Of a stretch of 64,000 bases of DNA, positions 41,363-49,989 are shown piece by piece; position 1 is the stretch's first letter; each line of letters opens with the position of its first letter. Source of the stretch: DASUGC01 sp035606665 (GTDB lineage Bacteria; Acidobacteriota; Vicinamibacteria; Vicinamibacterales; SCN-69-37). The stretch spans positions 142,512 to 206,511 of the forward strand of contig DATNEY010000053.1 of NCBI GenBank assembly GCA_035606665.1, in the 5' to 3' direction. The notes beneath the pieces are model-generated. The model had not been told where the DNA came from, did not search any database, and worked only from the letters and a program-made list of their open reading frames with translations. Position numbers and translations under genes: made by a program.

Positions 41363-43753
41363 ATGAAGAAGCTCGCGCCTGTGCTTCTGGGGATCGCGTT
41401 TTGCGCCGCCTTCGGCTGGCGCGTCCAGGCTGGTTCCCAGGCCTCCACCCAGACGGCCGGTAAGCCCGTTCCCCAGAATCTCAACGACACGATCGAGCTC
41501 TTCTGCGGCGATTGTCATAACGACGGTTCCAAAAAGGGCGAGCTGTCGTTCGATCACTTCGACATCATCAAGGCCGCCGAGCATCCGCAGATCGCCGAAA
41601 AGATGGTGCGGAAACTCCGCATGGGGCTGATGCCGCCGAAGACCGCGACGCAGCCCGATCGCGCGACGCGCATGGCGTTGGTCAACGCCCTCGAGACCGC
41701 GCTCGACGCGGCCGCGGTGGCCAATCCGAATCCGGGGCGCCGCGTGTTCCAGCGGCTGAATCGGGCCGAGTACGCGGCGGCCGTGAGCGCGCTGTTCGGC
41801 ATCGACATCGACGTCAGCACGTATCTGCCGGCGGACACGATCAGCGCCGGGTTCGACAATATCGCGGACGTCCAGACGCCGTCGGCGACAGTGATGCAGG
41901 GCTACATGCGCGCGGCCGCCTACGTGAGCCGCGTGGTGGTCGGCGATCCGTCATTCGATCCCTCGTCCACGCAGTACGACGTGCCGCGCACGCAGTCGCA
42001 GAAGGGCCGCGTCGAGGGCGCGCCGTTCGGCACGCGCGGCGGCACCGTGGTCACGCACGTGTTCCCGGCCGACGGCAAGTACAAGTTCCAGCTGTTGCTG
42101 CATGGAGAGCCGGCCGGGCTGCTCTTCGGCCGCACCGTGCGCGACATTCAGATGGAAGTGGCGATTGACGGTACGCGCGCCGCGCTGATGAAGGTCGATC
42201 GCTGGATTTCCGAGTCGGATCCGGAGGGCCTGTCGTACACGACGCCGCCGATCGACGTGCGCGCCGGCGCCCACAAGATCGCCGCGACGTTCATTCAGGA
42301 ATTCGAGGGCTCCGAAGACGACCTCATCAAGCCGATCGATCACACGCTGGCCGACACGCAGATCGGCGTCGGCTACGGCGTCACGACGCTGCCCCATCTG
42401 AGGAACCTGGCGGTCGTCGGTCCGTACAACGTGACCGGCGTCTCGGACAACGCGACGCGCCGCGGCATCTTTGTGTGCAAGCCGGCGACGGCCGTGGAGC
42501 AGGTCCCGTGCGCGCGCCGGATCCTCGAGCGTCTCGGCACGCTCGCGTACCGGCGTCCGTTGTCGGTGCGCGACGTCGATCAGTTGATGCCGTTCTACAG
42601 CCTGGGCCTGAAGCCGGGCGGTTTCGAGGGCGGCATCCGCACCGCGATCCAGGCGATGTTGTCGAGCCTGCCGTTCCTTTTCCGTGTCGAGGAAATGCCG
42701 GCGACGGCGAAGGCCGGCGCGACGTACCGGATCAGCGACGTCGACCTGGCGTCGCGCCTGTCGTTCTTCCTTTGGGGCACGATCCCGGACCGCGCGCTGA
42801 TCGACGCCGCCCGCGCCGGCCAGCTCTCGAAGCCCGAGACGTTCCGGCTGCAGGTGCGCCGCATGCTCGCCGATCCGAGGTCGGCGGCGCTGTCGACACG
42901 ATTCGCGGCGCAATGGCTTCGCCTGCAGGATCTCCACAAGGTCGAGCCAGACGCGCTCTCGTTTCCGTACTACGACGAGTCGCTGGCCTCGTCGATGGAG
43001 CGCGAGACGGAGCTGCTGTTCGATCACATCGCGCGCGCCGATCGGCCGGTGCTCGAACTCGTCACGGCCGACTACACGTTCGTCAACGAACGGCTCGCGC
43101 GGCACTACGGCATCGCCGGCGTGAGCGGACCGGAATTCCGCAGGGTGACGTATCCCGACGATCGCCGCCGCGGCCTGCTTGGGCACGGCAGCATCCTCAC
43201 GCTGACGTCGCACGGCAACCGCACGTCGCCGGTGCTCCGGGGCAAATGGGTGCTCGAGGTGCTGTTCGGCAGTCCGCCTCCGCCGCCCCCGCCGGACGTG
43301 CCTGACCTGGAAAAGACGGACGAGGCCAAGGACGGCCGTTTCCGATCGGTGGCCGAGCAGCTCGCGATGCATCGGGCGAGTCCGTTCTGCAGCTCGTGCC
43401 ACAACGTGATCGATCCGATCGGCCTGGCGCTGGATCAGTTCGACGTCACGGGCGCCTGGCGCATCAAGGATCGCGGCGTGGCGGTGACGACGGCGGGCGA
43501 GCTCCACGACGGCACGAAGATTAACGGCGCTCCGGATCTGCGCGCGGCGCTGCTCGCGCGCTCCGACGTCGTGATGACGCATTTCACGGAAATGCTCATG
43601 GCGTACGCCCTGGGCCGGCGTGTGGAGTACTACGACATGCCGACGATAAGAAGAATAGTTAGGGACGCGGCAAAGAACGAATACCGCGTGTCCTCCATCA
43701 TCATCGGGGTGGTGGAGAGCGCGGCTTTCAGGACGGCTAAAGCGGAGAACTGA
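41363..43753 (+). CDS. Secreted c-type cytochrome with DUF1587/DUF1592/DUF1588/DUF1585 domains
   Basis: The 796-residue protein has a signal peptide (1 to about 23) and a haem motif Cys48-x2-Cys51-His52 in FCGDCHND. DUF1587 follows (RRVFQRLNRAEYAAAVSALFG), then a carbohydrate-binding-like middle part, DUF1592 (ASRLSFFLWGTIPD), DUF1588 (GHGSILTLTSHGNRTSPVLRGKW) and DUF1585 (TEMLMAYALGRRVEYYD). A second CSSCHN motif near the C-terminus may bind another haem. Such proteins are common in Planctomycetes and Acidobacteria and are thought to act in periplasmic oxidation of complex carbon; none is well characterised. It is co-transcribed with the DUF1552 gene 1 bp downstream. Confidence 0.92.
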   Translation: MKKLAPVLLGIAFCAAFGWRVQAGSQASTQTAGKPVPQNLNDTIELFCGDCHNDGSKKGELSFDHFDIIKAAEHPQIAEKMVRKLRMGLMPPKTATQPDRATRMALVNALETALDAAAVANPNPGRRVFQRLNRAEYAAAVSALFGIDIDVSTYLPADTISAGFDNIADVQTPSATVMQGYMRAAAYVSRVVVGDPSFDPSSTQYDVPRTQSQKGRVEGAPFGTRGGTVVTHVFPADGKYKFQLLLHGEPAGLLFGRTVRDIQMEVAIDGTRAALMKVDRWISESDPEGLSYTTPPIDVRAGAHKIAATFIQEFEGSEDDLIKPIDHTLADTQIGVGYGVTTLPHLRNLAVVGPYNVTGVSDNATRRGIFVCKPATAVEQVPCARRILERLGTLAYRRPLSVRDVDQLMPFYSLGLKPGGFEGGIRTAIQAMLSSLPFLFRVEEMPATAKAGATYRISDVDLASRLSFFLWGTIPDRALIDAARAGQLSKPETFRLQVRRMLADPRSAALSTRFAAQWLRLQDLHKVEPDALSFPYYDESLASSMERETELLFDHIARADRPVLELVTADYTFVNERLARHYGIAGVSGPEFRRVTYPDDRRRGLLGHGSILTLTSHGNRTSPVLRGKWVLEVLFGSPPPPPPPDVPDLEKTDEAKDGRFRSVAEQLAMHRASPFCSSCHNVIDPIGLALDQFDVTGAWRIKDRGVAVTTAGELHDGTKINGAPDLRAALLARSDVVMTHFTEMLMAYALGRRVEYYDMPTIRRIVRDAAKNEYRVSSIIIGVVESAAFRTAKAEN

Positions 43754-43754
43754 C

Positions 43755-45146
43755 ATGTTTCTGACCGGCAAGCATCTGTCGCGGCGAACTGCATTGAAAG
43801 GCCTCGGCGCCACCGTGGCGCTCCCGCTGCTCGAGTCGATGATCCCCGCGCGAACGGCGCTCGCGCAGTCGGCCGCGGGCCAGGCGGCCAGCCGGACGCG
43901 GCTCGTCTGCATCGAGCAGGTTCACGGCGCCGCCGGCTGCAGCGAGTACGGCATGAGCCAGAACTTCTGGAGTCCCGCCGTCACCGGCCGGGGCTTCGAC
44001 TTGAGCAAGGGCAGCCTCGCGTCGCTCGAGCCGTTCCGCAAGCACCTCACCATCGTCAGCAACACCGACACGCGCATGGCCGAGGCGTCCACGCCGGCTG
44101 AGGTCGGCGGGGATCACTTCCGGTCGAGCGCGGTCATGTACACCCACGTGCGCCCGAAGCTCACGGAAGGATCGGACGTCCACGTCGGCACGTCGATGGA
44201 TCAGCTTTACGTGAAGAAGTTCGGCCAGGACACGCCGATCCCGTCGATGCAGCTCAGCATCGAACCGGTGGATCAGTCCGGCGGCTGCGCGTACGGCTAT
44301 GCGTGCGTCTACACGGACACGATCAGCTGGGCCGCGCCCGATCAGCCGCTGCCGATGGTGCGCGACCCGCGTATGGTGTTCGAGTTGATGTTCGGCGCCG
44401 GCGGCACGCCGGAACAGCGCGCCGCGCGCCGCGCGACGGATCGCAGCATTCTCGACCTGCTGTCGGAACAGATGGCCACGCTCCGCCGATCCATCGGCAC
44501 GTCCGATCGGCAGCGTTTGCAGCAGTACGCGGACAGCATCCGCGAGATCGAACAGCGCATTTCCAGAATCGAGAAGCGCAATCTGAGCGGGGAAGTGCGC
44601 GAGCTGCCGGGCGCGCCGGCCGGCGTGCCGGACTCGTTCGACGAGCACGTGAAGCTGATGTTCGACCTGCAGGTGCTCGCGTTCCAGTCGGACACGACCC
44701 GCGTCTTCTCGTTCAAGTTCGGCCGCGATGCGTCCGGACGCGTGTTCCCGCAGAGTGGCATCGACCGCGGGTTCCACGACGCGTCGCATCACGGCGCGAC
44801 CGAGGAGCGGATCCGTCAGTACTCGGAGATCAACAAGTACCACGTCTCGCTGCTGCCGTACTTCATGGAGAAGCTGCAGGCGTCGATGGACGGCGAGTCG
44901 AACCTGCTCGAGAAGACGCTCATCATCTACGGATCGCCCATGTCGAACGGCAACCTGCACAACCACCGCAATTGCCCGCTCCTGCTGCTCGGTCACGGCA
45001 ACGGCATTCTCGAAGGCAACGCGCACCTCAAGGCCCCGGATGCCACGCCGATGGCGAACGTGATGCTGACGCTGCTGCACAAGCTGGGTGTCACGGACAT
45101 CGACACGTTCGGTGACAGCACGGGCGAGTTTGCGGTGAACGTCTAG
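43755..45146 (+). CDS. Tat-exported DUF1552 protein
   Basis: The 463-residue protein has a Tat-type signal (LSRRTALKGLGATVALPLLE). The DUF1552 domain follows, with conserved GCSEYGMSQNFW, GGDHFRSSAVMYTHV and DATPMANVMLTLLHKLG. DUF1552 proteins are nearly always encoded beside DUF1592 proteins, as here, and probably act with them; distant similarity to sulfatase-like DUF1501 folds has been suggested. No function is proven. Confidence 0.92.
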   Translation: MFLTGKHLSRRTALKGLGATVALPLLESMIPARTALAQSAAGQAASRTRLVCIEQVHGAAGCSEYGMSQNFWSPAVTGRGFDLSKGSLASLEPFRKHLTIVSNTDTRMAEASTPAEVGGDHFRSSAVMYTHVRPKLTEGSDVHVGTSMDQLYVKKFGQDTPIPSMQLSIEPVDQSGGCAYGYACVYTDTISWAAPDQPLPMVRDPRMVFELMFGAGGTPEQRAARRATDRSILDLLSEQMATLRRSIGTSDRQRLQQYADSIREIEQRISRIEKRNLSGEVRELPGAPAGVPDSFDEHVKLMFDLQVLAFQSDTTRVFSFKFGRDASGRVFPQSGIDRGFHDASHHGATEERIRQYSEINKYHVSLLPYFMEKLQASMDGESNLLEKTLIIYGSPMSNGNLHNHRNCPLLLLGHGNGILEGNAHLKAPDATPMANVMLTLLHKLGVTDIDTFGDSTGEFAVNV

Positions 45147-45178
45147 ATTGACCGATTGACCGATTGGCGAGATTGACG
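45144..45178. repeat. Octamer repeat (GATTGACC words)
   Basis: After the stop, ATTGACCG-type words repeat at 8-bp period, then degenerate (GATTGGCGA, GATTGACGG). They are the same words as at 3087-3121. The block lies between the DUF1552 stop and the ankyrin-protein start and merges into its ribosome-binding region (GGAACGGAG). Confidence 0.7.
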
Positions 45179-45192
45179 GAAGGAACGGAGCC

Positions 45193-46950
45193 ATGAAGCG
45201 CCTTACAGCAAGTCTGCTCGCAGCGATCGGCGTGATCGCGGGCGGAGTTCTTCTCGCCCAGTCCTCGAAGTCTCCCGTCGCTGATGCGGCGCAACGCGGC
45301 GATGCCGCCGCAGTGACGGCGCTCGTGACGAAGGGCGCGGACGTGAACGTTGCGCAGGCCGACGGCATGACGGCACTGCACTGGGCCGCGCTCAACGGCA
45401 ACGTGAAGACGTTGGATGCGGTGCTGGCGGCGAAGCCAAAAGTCGAGCCCGTGACGAGGCTGGGGTCGTACACGCCGCTGCATCTCGCAAGCTCGCGCGG
45501 GCACGCCGCAGCCGTGACACGCCTGCTCGCGGCCGGCAGCCGTCCGGGTGCGGTGACGGATACCGGCGTCCAGCCACTGCATCTCGCGGCGCAGGCAGGC
45601 GACGCAGCCTCCGTGAACGCGCTCCTCGATCGCGGCGCCAACGTGAACGCGAAGGACACGACCCACGGACGCACGCCGCTGATCTTCGCGACGTCGCTCG
45701 GCCGGACCGATGCGATGAAGGCGCTGCTGGCGCGCGGCGCCGACCCGGCGCTCGCGACGACGGTCGTCGATTATCGCGAGCGCTCGGCTCTCGACAATCA
45801 GTTACGCGCAGCGCGCGATCGCGCGATTACGGAGAAGACCGGCCGCGCGACGAATTCCGGCCTGAACCTGAACGATCCGCCGCCTACGGGACAGGTGGGC
45901 GGCGTTGGTGGCGGCGGTGGAGCGCAGGCGGCCGGTGCGCGCGCGGGCGGCGGCGGTGGCGGCGCCGCGCGTGGTCCCTCGGACATCGAACAGATCGGAC
46001 GCCAGGGCGGTTTCACCGCGTTGCACTACGCGATGCGCGACGGCTACACCGACGCCGCGAAGCTGCTGCTCGACGCCGGCATGGACAAGAACCGCCGGAC
46101 CGAGGGCGATCGCTCGAGTCCGATGGTGGTCGCGGCGATCAATGGCCAGTACGACCTCGTGATGAACCTCATCGAGCGCGGAGCGGATCCGAACCTCGCG
46201 AGCGACGATGGCGTGGCGCCGCTGTTCGCGATCCTCAACAACGAGTGGGCGTTGCGCACGTGGTATCCGCAGCCGACCGCCGGCTCACAGCAGAAGGCGT
46301 CGTACCTGCAGGTGATGGAATCGCTTCTCAAAGCGGGCGCCGATCCGAACGCACGGACGGTGTCGCACATCTGGTACGCCGCGTACAACACCGGCCGCAT
46401 GGGCGTGGAGTTCACAGGCGCGACGCCGTTCTGGCGCGCGGCCTACGCGCTTGACGTGGACGCGATGCGGCTGCTGGTCAAGTACGGCGCCGATCCTGGC
46501 ATTCCGACGATGACGTTCGGTGTGGCGAAGCGGCCGACCGACATGACCGGCCTCCCGGCGGTTCCGGCCGGCGGGCCGCACGTGCCGCCGTTCCACGCAG
46601 CCAGCGGTGTCGGCTACGGCACCTCGCGCGTCGCCCAGCAGCATCGTCACGTGCCCGACGGCTGGATGCCCGCAGCGAGGTATTTCCTCGAGGAACTCCG
46701 CGTGGACGTGAACATCCGCGACGCCGAGGGTTTCACCGCGCTTCATCACGCGGCCGCGCGCGGCGACAACGAGATGATTCTGTATCTCGTCAAGAAGGGC
46801 GCCGACGTCATGGCGGTGAATCGCGCCGGTCAGACGACGGTGGACATGGCCAACAGCCCGGAACAGCGCACGCAGCCGTTCCCGGACACGATCAAGCTGC
46901 TGGAAGGCATGGGCGCGAAAAACAATCACAACTGCCGCGCGTGCAAATGA
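45193..46950 (+). CDS. Secreted ankyrin-repeat protein
   Basis: The 585-residue protein has a signal peptide (1 to about 22). Ankyrin repeats follow from about 28 to 190 (VADAAQRGDAAAVTALV, GMTALHWAALNG, YTPLHLASSRGH, VQPLHLAAQAGD, RTPLIFATSLGR), then a Gly/Ala-rich insert (about 235-262), more repeats from about 270 to 360 (FTALHYAMRDG) and a last repeat near 510-560. It ends in NHNCRACK, a Cys-x2-Cys-like tail. Ankyrin repeats bind proteins; it may scaffold the DUF1592/DUF1552 proteins encoded upstream. This is inferred from position. Confidence 0.88.
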   Translation: MKRLTASLLAAIGVIAGGVLLAQSSKSPVADAAQRGDAAAVTALVTKGADVNVAQADGMTALHWAALNGNVKTLDAVLAAKPKVEPVTRLGSYTPLHLASSRGHAAAVTRLLAAGSRPGAVTDTGVQPLHLAAQAGDAASVNALLDRGANVNAKDTTHGRTPLIFATSLGRTDAMKALLARGADPALATTVVDYRERSALDNQLRAARDRAITEKTGRATNSGLNLNDPPPTGQVGGVGGGGGAQAAGARAGGGGGGAARGPSDIEQIGRQGGFTALHYAMRDGYTDAAKLLLDAGMDKNRRTEGDRSSPMVVAAINGQYDLVMNLIERGADPNLASDDGVAPLFAILNNEWALRTWYPQPTAGSQQKASYLQVMESLLKAGADPNARTVSHIWYAAYNTGRMGVEFTGATPFWRAAYALDVDAMRLLVKYGADPGIPTMTFGVAKRPTDMTGLPAVPAGGPHVPPFHAASGVGYGTSRVAQQHRHVPDGWMPAARYFLEELRVDVNIRDAEGFTALHHAAARGDNEMILYLVKKGADVMAVNRAGQTTVDMANSPEQRTQPFPDTIKLLEGMGAKNNHNCRACK

Positions 46951-46959
46951 GCGCGAAAC

Positions 46960-46996
46960 AATCGATCAATTGCTCGATTGATCAATCGATCAATTC
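46960..46996. repeat. Octamer array (CAATCGAT / CAATTGCT words)
   Basis: CAATCGAT, CAATTGCT, CGATTGAT, CAATCGAT and CAATTCCT follow at 8-bp period and contain several complementary pairs. They end 3 bp before the ATG of the next gene, so they occupy the place where a ribosome-binding site would lie. Confidence 0.75.
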
Positions 46997-46999
46997 CTG

Positions 47000-47479
47000 A
47001 TGCGCCGCTGGGTCAAGTGGACGCTTGGTGGCGTCGCGCTCGCCATCGTTCTATTCAGCGTCCTGGCCGGTGTCGGCGGGTACTACTTCCTCCGCCACCT
47101 CGAGACCGGTACCACGACTGAAGCTGCGACGCTGAAACAGTTCGAGTCGATCAAGGCGAGATATCCGGAACGGCCGCCCCTGGTCGAGATCATCAATCCC
47201 CAGGCCGGAGACATCCGGATCAACAAGACACGCCATCCCGAAGGCAAAGAAGCCACGACGCTGCACTTCATTACCTGGGAAGCGGAGTCCGGACGCAAGC
47301 TTGAATCTGACTTGCCGCTCTGGCTGATGCGCTTCAGCTCCTACAACGTTCTCTCAAAGCTCGGCATCACGCCCGCCAAGTACCGTCTCGTCGTCGCCGA
47401 CATCGAACGGTACGGGCCCGGGATCGTCGCGGAGTTCAGGAGGCCTGGGGAGAGCTACGGGTTGATCTGGGCGGAGTGA
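47000..47479 (+). CDS. Membrane-anchored protein of unknown function
   Basis: The 159-residue product has an N-terminal membrane helix (about 8-30) and a soluble domain of about 125 residues with no recognised family. It is rich in charged residues and has PPLVEIINPQAGDIRINK and LHFITWEAESGRKLESDLPLWLMRF. The start ATG 47000 has no obvious Shine-Dalgarno because the octamer array precedes it. It follows the ankyrin gene in the same direction and may be part of that transcript. Confidence 0.65.
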   Translation: MRRWVKWTLGGVALAIVLFSVLAGVGGYYFLRHLETGTTTEAATLKQFESIKARYPERPPLVEIINPQAGDIRINKTRHPEGKEATTLHFITWEAESGRKLESDLPLWLMRFSSYNVLSKLGITPAKYRLVVADIERYGPGIVAEFRRPGESYGLIWAE

Positions 47480-47490
47480 GGCTTCGCCGT

Positions 47491-47590
47491 GTATCTATCC
47501 ATTTGGACATTCCTCATTTGTCATTTTGCGGGTATGGAGGTCGAACCCGGAACCCCAAGATCAAATGAGAAATGTCGAAATGAGAAATAC
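47491..47590. repeat. Heptamer-array hairpin (CATTTGT / AAATGAG words) between convergent genes
   Basis: Left: CATTCCT, CATTTGT, CATTTTG after TCCATTTGGA; right: AAATGAG, AAATGTC, AAATGAG, AAATACG. The left arm 47491-47521 and right arm 47560-47590 are imperfect reverse complements over about 31 bp. The AT-rich composition is unlike the surroundings. Its position between two stops suits a two-way terminator. Confidence 0.75.
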
Positions 47591-47598
47591 GCGAGTTT

Positions 47599-48204
47599 TC
47601 ATTTCATCCGCTCGTACGTCGCGAACGTCACCGTGTCCGGCTTTCCGTCGGCGCCGAAGTTCACATAGATGATGCCGATCGTGTTGCCGTCGGGCGAGAG
47701 GACGTTCGTCAGCTGCCGGGCGATCTTGCCGGTCGAGCGGTTGGTGTAGGTGATCTCGGCCGTGCGGTCCGAGATCATGCGGACCGCCGCGTCCTGCGAG
47801 CTCTGCGAGCCGGTCATCGGCGTCGGCTTGTTGTCGAACATCGTCGTGTAGCCCCACTGCGCCGTGAGGGAGCCGTCCGCTTCGAGACGGTTGATCGTCA
47901 CCTTCATGCCCGTGCCCTGGAATGGCTCGTAGGTCATCACGTTTGTCGAGGGTGGCGCGGCCGGATCCGTCGGCTTGAGGCGCCACTTGCCGAAGCGGGG
48001 ATTGGTCGCAGCCGCGGCTGGTGCCTGCAGCGCTGGCGCGTCCCCGGCTGCGAGGGTCATTTCGATCGCCACGGCCCAAGCGCTCTTGTGTGCGTGGCCC
48101 GCCTGCACCGGTTGCTGCGCGGCGCCCTGGGTCAACTGCGGCCGAGCCGACATCGAAACGGTCAGAAGCGGGAACAGAACGAGGCCGAGCCACTGCGTAC
48201 GCAT
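47599..48204 (-). CDS. Secreted protein of unknown function
   Basis: The 201-residue product has a signal peptide (MRTQWLGLVLFPLLTVSMSA). An Ala/Pro/Gln-rich linker precedes a beta-rich domain of about 125 residues (FGKWRLKPTDPAAPPSTNVMTYEPF... TYTNRSTGKIARQLTNVLSPDGNTI). The pattern of a K(W/L)-xLNPxKS-like start followed by lipocalin-type strands is common in small acidobacterial secreted proteins; no name is assigned. The stop is 9 bp from the hairpin at 47491-47590. Confidence 0.65.
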   Translation of the reverse strand: MRTQWLGLVLFPLLTVSMSARPQLTQGAAQQPVQAGHAHKSAWAVAIEMTLAAGDAPALQAPAAAATNPRFGKWRLKPTDPAAPPSTNVMTYEPFQGTGMKVTINRLEADGSLTAQWGYTTMFDNKPTPMTGSQSSQDAAVRMISDRTAEITYTNRSTGKIARQLTNVLSPDGNTIGIIYVNFGADGKPDTVTFATYERMK

Positions 48205-48258
48205 GGGTTCCTCCAGCAGGTCCGTGGATGAACGGACTATAGATCAACCGCTTCCCGG

Positions 48259-49920
48259 CTACGCAGTCCAGAAATCGATTTCGCGAAGCGCTCTGCTGCC
48301 TGGTTTGAGGTACCCGTTCTGCCACGCGTCCGTGTCCTGAAGCCCCTTCCATTGCTTGGACTTTGGCTGTGTGTGGCGGCGGAAGCGCCAGCGATACTGG
48401 TTGTAGATGGCCATGATGTTGGCAGCGTAGGCCCTGGCCACGCCGGGCGCATCCTTGATGATCAGCAGGTTCTCGTCGTTGATCCCGCTGGCTTTGGGCC
48501 CCAGGTTGTGGGAGCCGGTCATCACTATCGGGTGCGCGCCGAACGGATCGACGACCACGACCTTGCTGTGGACCATCGCGAACGTCCCCGGGAGTTGTTT
48601 CATCTCCCGTCTGAAAAACTTGGTGGCCTCGTCGATGGCGGCCGGCAGCACGACTTCGAAGTCCGCCTTCTCCCAGTTCTTTTCGTCGAAGAGCTGGACC
48701 GGATTCTTGGTCGTGCCCGGATCCTGGTTGATCGCACCGTGAACGTAGAGCGCCTTGCCTGTGGCCCCCTTTCGCGCACGATCGATGATCTTGTTCAGCA
48801 GGGTGTCCGCCGGTCCGGGGTTGAACATCAGGAACAGGATCGCCTGTTGCGCGCCCATGATGAGGTTGCGCGCCTCGTCGAGGTCGACCTGCCCGACGGT
48901 CGGCGTGAACCACAACGTACCCGTTGTGGAACCGGCCACAAGCGGTCTGGAGACCGTGTTGCTCGTCTTCAGCGACGCCGGCGTCGAGTCCGCCGCCTGC
49001 TTCAGCGCCTCCCATTGTTTCTTGTACTCGGCCGCGAGGCCCGGGTTGTCAATGAGGACGGAGTTGTTCGCCTGGGTGCAGAGGCCGGTCTTCGTCCAGT
49101 TCTGACTGCCGGTCCAGACCCATCGTGGCGTTCCGGTCCCATCGCAGATGACGAGGAACTTGTTATGCCCGAGGGCGCCTGGCGAGATCATCCGATCGTG
49201 AAGATCGATCTTTGATGCAAGCGCGGTTCGCGCCGGCTGATTCTGGTCCTGCCCCTTCTTCTTGACGCTTCCGTTCGCGAGGACCACGTGGGCCTTCTTG
49301 CCGATCGTCTTCAGCGCACCCTCGAGCTGCACATCGTCAAGCTCGTACAGGGCCGCATAAATCTCCCGGCCATCCTGCGCCACCTCCGCGAGCAACTCGA
49401 ACAACCGCGCGCCGAGCGGGCCGTACAGGTACTCACGAAAGGGATCCCCTGGCGTGGTGATCACCTTCCGCAGTTTGGTCGTCTGCAGATTGGTGTTCGT
49501 GACCCCGAGCCGGCGAGACACCCACTGTGCGGCGACGATCCCGCGGTTGAAGTACGTCGAAATGCCAGGTTCGGCCTCCGCCGACAGGGTGATCTGCGCG
49601 GTCCATGGGCTGGCCGACGCGGTGTCGGCCCGAAGGTTCCGTTTGTCCGGCCCGACCATGGGCACGACCCGGTACTGGAGGTGGTCTCCGGGGTGGGCCA
49701 TGTAGTCCGTCCACTGGTACTTCTGGATAGGCCAGTCCGTCGATGCGCGGCGCTCACCGTCCTTGGCGTCGTCGTCCTCGAAGCCGACCCAGGTCGAGAC
49801 GACTTCCTCCACGCCGTTTCGCCGACGCAGCAGAGCGAATCCTCTGCAATCGGCGATGAACCCGGCAGGTTTCCAGCCAATGAACACATCGTCGCCGTTG
49901 TGGCAGACGTTGACTTTCAT
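48259..49920 (-). CDS. Phospholipase D-like protein with two HKD motifs
   Basis: The 553-residue protein has two PLD half-sites: HNKFLVICD (His252, Lys254) with GSQNW, and HSKVVVVD (His451, Lys453, Asp458) with GSHNL (469-472). An N-terminal region of about 155 residues (WKPAGFIADCRGFALLRRRNG... WTDYMAHPGDHLQYRVVPM) resembles a fibronectin-like domain. No signal peptide is seen, so it is likely cytoplasmic or leaves by another route. PLD enzymes cut phosphodiester bonds in lipids or nucleic acid; which one is not known. ATG 49920 is set by GGAGG 5 bp upstream. Confidence 0.85.
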   Translation of the reverse strand: MKVNVCHNGDDVFIGWKPAGFIADCRGFALLRRRNGVEEVVSTWVGFEDDDAKDGERRASTDWPIQKYQWTDYMAHPGDHLQYRVVPMVGPDKRNLRADTASASPWTAQITLSAEAEPGISTYFNRGIVAAQWVSRRLGVTNTNLQTTKLRKVITTPGDPFREYLYGPLGARLFELLAEVAQDGREIYAALYELDDVQLEGALKTIGKKAHVVLANGSVKKKGQDQNQPARTALASKIDLHDRMISPGALGHNKFLVICDGTGTPRWVWTGSQNWTKTGLCTQANNSVLIDNPGLAAEYKKQWEALKQAADSTPASLKTSNTVSRPLVAGSTTGTLWFTPTVGQVDLDEARNLIMGAQQAILFLMFNPGPADTLLNKIIDRARKGATGKALYVHGAINQDPGTTKNPVQLFDEKNWEKADFEVVLPAAIDEATKFFRREMKQLPGTFAMVHSKVVVVDPFGAHPIVMTGSHNLGPKASGINDENLLIIKDAPGVARAYAANIMAIYNQYRWRFRRHTQPKSKQWKGLQDTDAWQNGYLKPGSRALREIDFWTA

Positions 49921-49989
49921 AGCGCCTCCTATGTGAGCCGGCAATCATACTCCCGCTCCGTGTCAACAATGCGGCGATCTTGGCCGTGA

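Noticed and set aside
41951..43912. Open frame of about 650 codons on the minus strand opposite the DUF1592 gene
   Set aside because: The plus strand has clear domains and a haem motif; the antisense translation is Arg-rich and featureless.
43737..45674. Open frame of about 645 codons on the minus strand opposite the DUF1552 and ankyrin genes
   Set aside because: It spans two real genes with recognised domains and has no domain itself.
3087..46996. CRISPR array in the regularly repeated border sequences
   Set aside because: Units are 7-10 bp, contiguous and degenerate with no spacers of 30-40 bp and no cas gene.
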